Source: Pseudocercospora fijiensis CIRAD86
Lineage: Eukaryota > Ascomycota > Dothideomycetes > Mycosphaerellales > Mycosphaerellaceae
Direction of reading: 5' to 3'
Length of the DNA: 64,000 bases
Assembly: GCF_000340215.1 (NCBI RefSeq)
Contig: NW_006921532.1
Coordinates: 10,453,764-10,517,763, forward strand
The notes beneath the pieces are model-generated. The model was not told the origin of the DNA and made no database searches. It saw only the letters and a program-made list of their open reading frames with translations. Shown in pieces: positions 61,290-64,000 of the stretch (its first letter is position 1; each line of letters starts with the position of its first letter). The translations under genes were made by a program, and so were the position numbers.

Positions 61290-62370
61290 TTAGATCTAAT
61301 AGTTAGTTCCTATCCTGTCGACTATCTTCCTAGGAGGTTATACCGGCGTAGCGGAACAACTTCCTATAGTCTATACCTTCACCCTAGCTATCGATTGCTA
61401 GCTGTAGATAACGCTCGAATTGAGACTGCTAATCGTCTGTCCGGCTATACTTAGGCATTATATCCTAGTATCGCCTTATCTAATGCTTAAAGAGTCTAAA
61501 TAATAGCTCTATTAGATTTAGATGTAGTGAATATAGTAGTAAGAAGTTAGCAATAACGCCGTATAAGCGATAGAGAGAGCGTATACGTTCTCGTTAGTAA
61601 GTCGCGCAGTTATCTATTATTATAATAGACCGTGGACCTAGATATAGATTACAAAGCGGCAATACCTTCTCTTAAATCCATATAATAAAGGCGTCGCTAT
61701 CGATACTGCCTTACTTAACAAGTGTTGCTCCTAGAAGCTAACTATCGACCGAGTACGCTAGCAAGACACTATATCGCTATAGACGGTATAGATAGTCCTT
61801 TGTAATACAAGGAAAGCCCTTAGGTGCCTATCCACGCCTTCGGATAGCAGAGCGCTTACTATAATAGGTCTCATCTATAAAGACAATCTGCTCGCTAGTC
61901 TAGTATTCTATATTAACTAGGTACGCTAGTTTAGTATATAGGTCTCGTTAAGAAGCCTGTCGCTGTGTTACCTTGTAGGTAAAGTCCTTGTTCCTAATAT
62001 ATCTTTAGATAGTAGTAACGCCGATATACACGCTAAATTCGAGCACTATATAGTCCTATATCTTATCTATCTAGGTAGTGCCTTTAGCGGCTAGAATGTC
62101 GATTATGAAGTCTCTTATATATAGCAGCACCTTCTTCGGTCGACCTAGTTTGCCTTTCTAGCTATACATAGTACTAGACACCTTTAGCTTGCGACTATAC
62201 CGCTTAATAGCCGTAAACGACCCCCTTGTGTATTGCTTACGCTATAACAGCCATATATCCTTTGCCGACATGCCTTCTTCTAACAACTGGCCGATAATAG
62301 CCTTATCTTGCTCGGTAAGAGGCGCTATAGCGGAAATAACGCGACGGTGAGGTACTACGGCGGCGGGGAC
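61290..62370 (-). pseudogene. Tc1/mariner-type DDE transposase relic
   Basis: The minus strand reads LTEQDKAIIGQLLEEGMSAKDIW (helix-turn-helix start), GKLGRPKKV, then the catalytic blocks VFIDETYYSKRSAIRRRG, IIIIDNCAT and YSLHLNLIELLF, where PYSPHLNPIE is usual. Gln/Trp-type stops interrupt it throughout. Limits are approximate. Confidence 0.8.
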
Positions 62371-62729
62371 AGGATAGGGCGGTAGAGACTCGGCGGAGCG
62401 ACAGCAATAGTAGCAACAAGCAACAATACTAATTATTAGAACTATAGACTAGATACAGCGATAGCAATTGCTCGGTTTACTACTAAATTAGTATAAGAGG
62501 TAAAGCCGATAGATGCGGCTTAAAAAGCTTAGGGTTTTTAAAATTAAGAATATCTAATAAGGATCTATCCTTACTCGGATTATCCCTATACCGACGGTGC
62601 CTCCGGCGTTACTTCTTGCCTTCCCGTAGTAGACTATACAAGTCTAACGGCGGAAAGGGCAAAGGCTAACCCTAAGTCGGCTTATAAGAGGAATTACCCG
62701 GATCGAAGTTACTAGGTAGCGGTAGTAGA

Positions 62730-62810
62730 GGATCGTTAGGAGGATTACTAGGTAGATTGCTAGGAGGATTACTAGGCGGATTGCTAGGCGGATCGCCTAG
62801 CGTAAACCCG
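62730..62810 (-). repeat. 15-bp tandem repeat inside gypsy gag
   Basis: Units of the type GGCGGATTGCTAGGC / GGAGGATTACTAG repeat; on the minus strand they encode NPPS units in a Pro-rich Gag segment. Confidence 0.6.
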
Positions 62811-64000
62811 CCCCGACGTAAGCGGCTATACCTACGGGTATTTATATATACGTCTACCCTCTACTAGTAATCGTATTAACCCGGGTTCGGCTAGGGCGGA
62901 CTTAGCTCCCGCGTAGCTAATAGCGGAGAAATCGCCTATTCTATTAGAAAGTCTAGTACGACTTCGTTAAGATAGACTCCTCTCCGTCTAGCTAATTCGC
63001 GAAGATAATTACGACGCTAACGGTTTTGTTATATAGCGATATTCGCCCTATCGATCTCCTCGGTTATCTACGAGGCATCTACCGGGGTACGATATTAGAA
63101 ACGACTACGCGGCTCGTTAGCCTACGGGTCGGCGAGGCCGTCGTTTATTAGAGGCAATTAGCCGCGACCGATATCCTAGAACGGTAACGTCGACAGATCG
63201 GAAGGCCTAGTTAACGGTTCCTTAGGGGAAGTCTTAGGCAGAGGCCCCTTTAGCTTCTAAGGATTCTCGTCCGCTAGGTATCGTAGCTTAAGTAGCCTCT
63301 ATAAGAAAACCGATTTAAGCGAGCTATTAGGCGAACTAGGACGCTATTCCGGCGGCACGGTTGTTTCTACCGTAGTAATAGGCGAAACCGTAGGCCGCGG
63401 TAGAACTTAAGCCGGTCGGGCCGGTAGGCGCTACTCTGCTATAGGTAGTAGATAGATCTCCGGGTAGAATTAACGGTAATAGCGTAAATCGCGTACCGTT
63501 AGGAGCGCGGCTTTAAGCTCCTTAACCGATTTAGTTAGAATTCCTTTATCTACTACCTACTATCCTAAGAAGTTGTAACTATTAAGGGCGTCTAGGTAGA
63601 GTTCCTCGATTTTAGCCTATAGAGGCGGCGGATTTCCTACGAGCGGGTAATAGTATAGAACGTATAAGGCAAGCAAGTCGATTCGGCCGTACTTTGCCCT
63701 AAGCTAGGTCGCGAAGTTCTCGCTATAATCGACGTAGTTCTAAATATAGGAACAGATACGTAGGATATAGGGCTCTATATCTAGCAATCCGAGATTGCAG
63801 TACTAGGGCAGCGGTTAAACCGCTAGCTTAGCTGATTTCGAGGCTTCTACCGGAGTTAGAAGCGAGTCCGAAGGAGCTACGGTAAGCGAGTAAACTATTA
63901 GTAAGAGGGTAGAGGCGAGATAGTCTCTAGATAGAGGACAACAACGGAGAACCGACTAAAGGCGGAGGAGCGTAGCTTATTAGGGCAGGTCCTCCTAGGG

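Larger units (their letters stand above)
58278..62550. mobile_element. Tc1/mariner-type transposon nested in gypsy gag
   Basis: The 4273-bp element is flanked by TA on both sides (58276-58277 and 62551-62552). Its inverted repeats are identical for 30 bp, beginning TTCTTAATTTTAAAAACCC, and similar a little further. It holds a DDE transposase relic on the minus strand and a second long frame on the plus strand. Removing the insert and one TA restores the host gag reading frame. At over 4 kb it is large for this superfamily. Confidence 0.85.
52500..64000 (-). mobile_element. Ty3/gypsy chromovirus, RIP-mutated, runs off the right edge
   Basis: Read on the minus strand from the right edge: Gag (64000 to 62553, interrupted, then from 58275 to about 56700), aspartic protease LDTGYTLAIIEKD near 56600, reverse transcriptase with YIDD at 55204-55193, RNase H about 54700-54200, integrase about 53950-52950 (STAYYP, ERTN blocks), and a chromodomain at about 52720-52540 (YEIERFLGR, YLVKxKGYRSAYN). 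Chromodomains steer integration toward marked chromatin. Stops of RIP type are frequent, so the copy is dead. The 5' LTR lies outside the window. Confidence 0.88.

Noticed and set aside
58278..62550. Two head-to-head gypsy copies sharing a gag start
   Set aside because: First considered because the same 30-bp sequence occurs inverted at both ends; the TA flanks, the enclosed DDE transposase and the restored gag frame show it is a transposon inverted repeat.

Overview
The window looks like nuclear DNA of a filamentous ascomycete, most likely a Dothideomycete (the class is an inference). The genes have short introns of about 48-120 nt with GTAAGT- or GTGAGT-like donors and CTAAC/CTAAT branch sites. 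The repeats carry repeat-induced point mutation (RIP): CpA/TpG is nearly absent, CpG is kept, and Gln and Trp codons have become stops. All exon joins were made by eye. Each multi-exon model given as intact keeps frame across every junction.

Layout. 1-6400: 5' end of a heme-thiolate peroxidase, a signal peptide peptidase, an internally deleted acyltransferase-3 gene, and a fatty acid desaturase with one nonsense codon. 7001-10805: a RIP-degraded hAT transposon with an 8-bp target duplication. 11000-15400: a second heme-thiolate peroxidase, a four-exon patatin-like lipase with a C-terminal zinc-finger-like segment, and a small hypothetical gene with a tandem-repeat frameshift. 16250-21780: an ATP-grasp enzyme, a DUF4246 remnant and an MFS transporter. 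22438-29240: a Ty1/copia element with 182-bp LTRs. 29633-33607: a second hAT.

33700-46080 is a gene-rich, mostly housekeeping block: Dabb-domain protein, ISA1, RVB1, a broken alpha/beta-hydrolase, an RBR E3 ligase, pyrroline-5-carboxylate reductase, a truncated MULE transposase that is not RIP-mutated, and a POT-family peptide transporter.

46600-64000 is one RIP island. It holds a minus-strand Ty3/gypsy chromovirus running off the right edge. A Tc1/mariner-type element (58278-62550, TA target duplication) sits in its gag, and removing the insert in silico restores the gag frame. Beyond the pol chromodomain lies an unrecognised minus-strand frame of about 1,680 codons (roughly 52430-47350) without a frameshift; it is the best candidate here for something undescribed.

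The genes do not form an obvious pathway. The left half looks like an accessory region under decay, with two peroxidases, a lipase, transporters and several broken genes. The 34-41 kb block carries conserved functions in Fe-S assembly, chromatin/AAA+ work, ubiquitination and proline synthesis.
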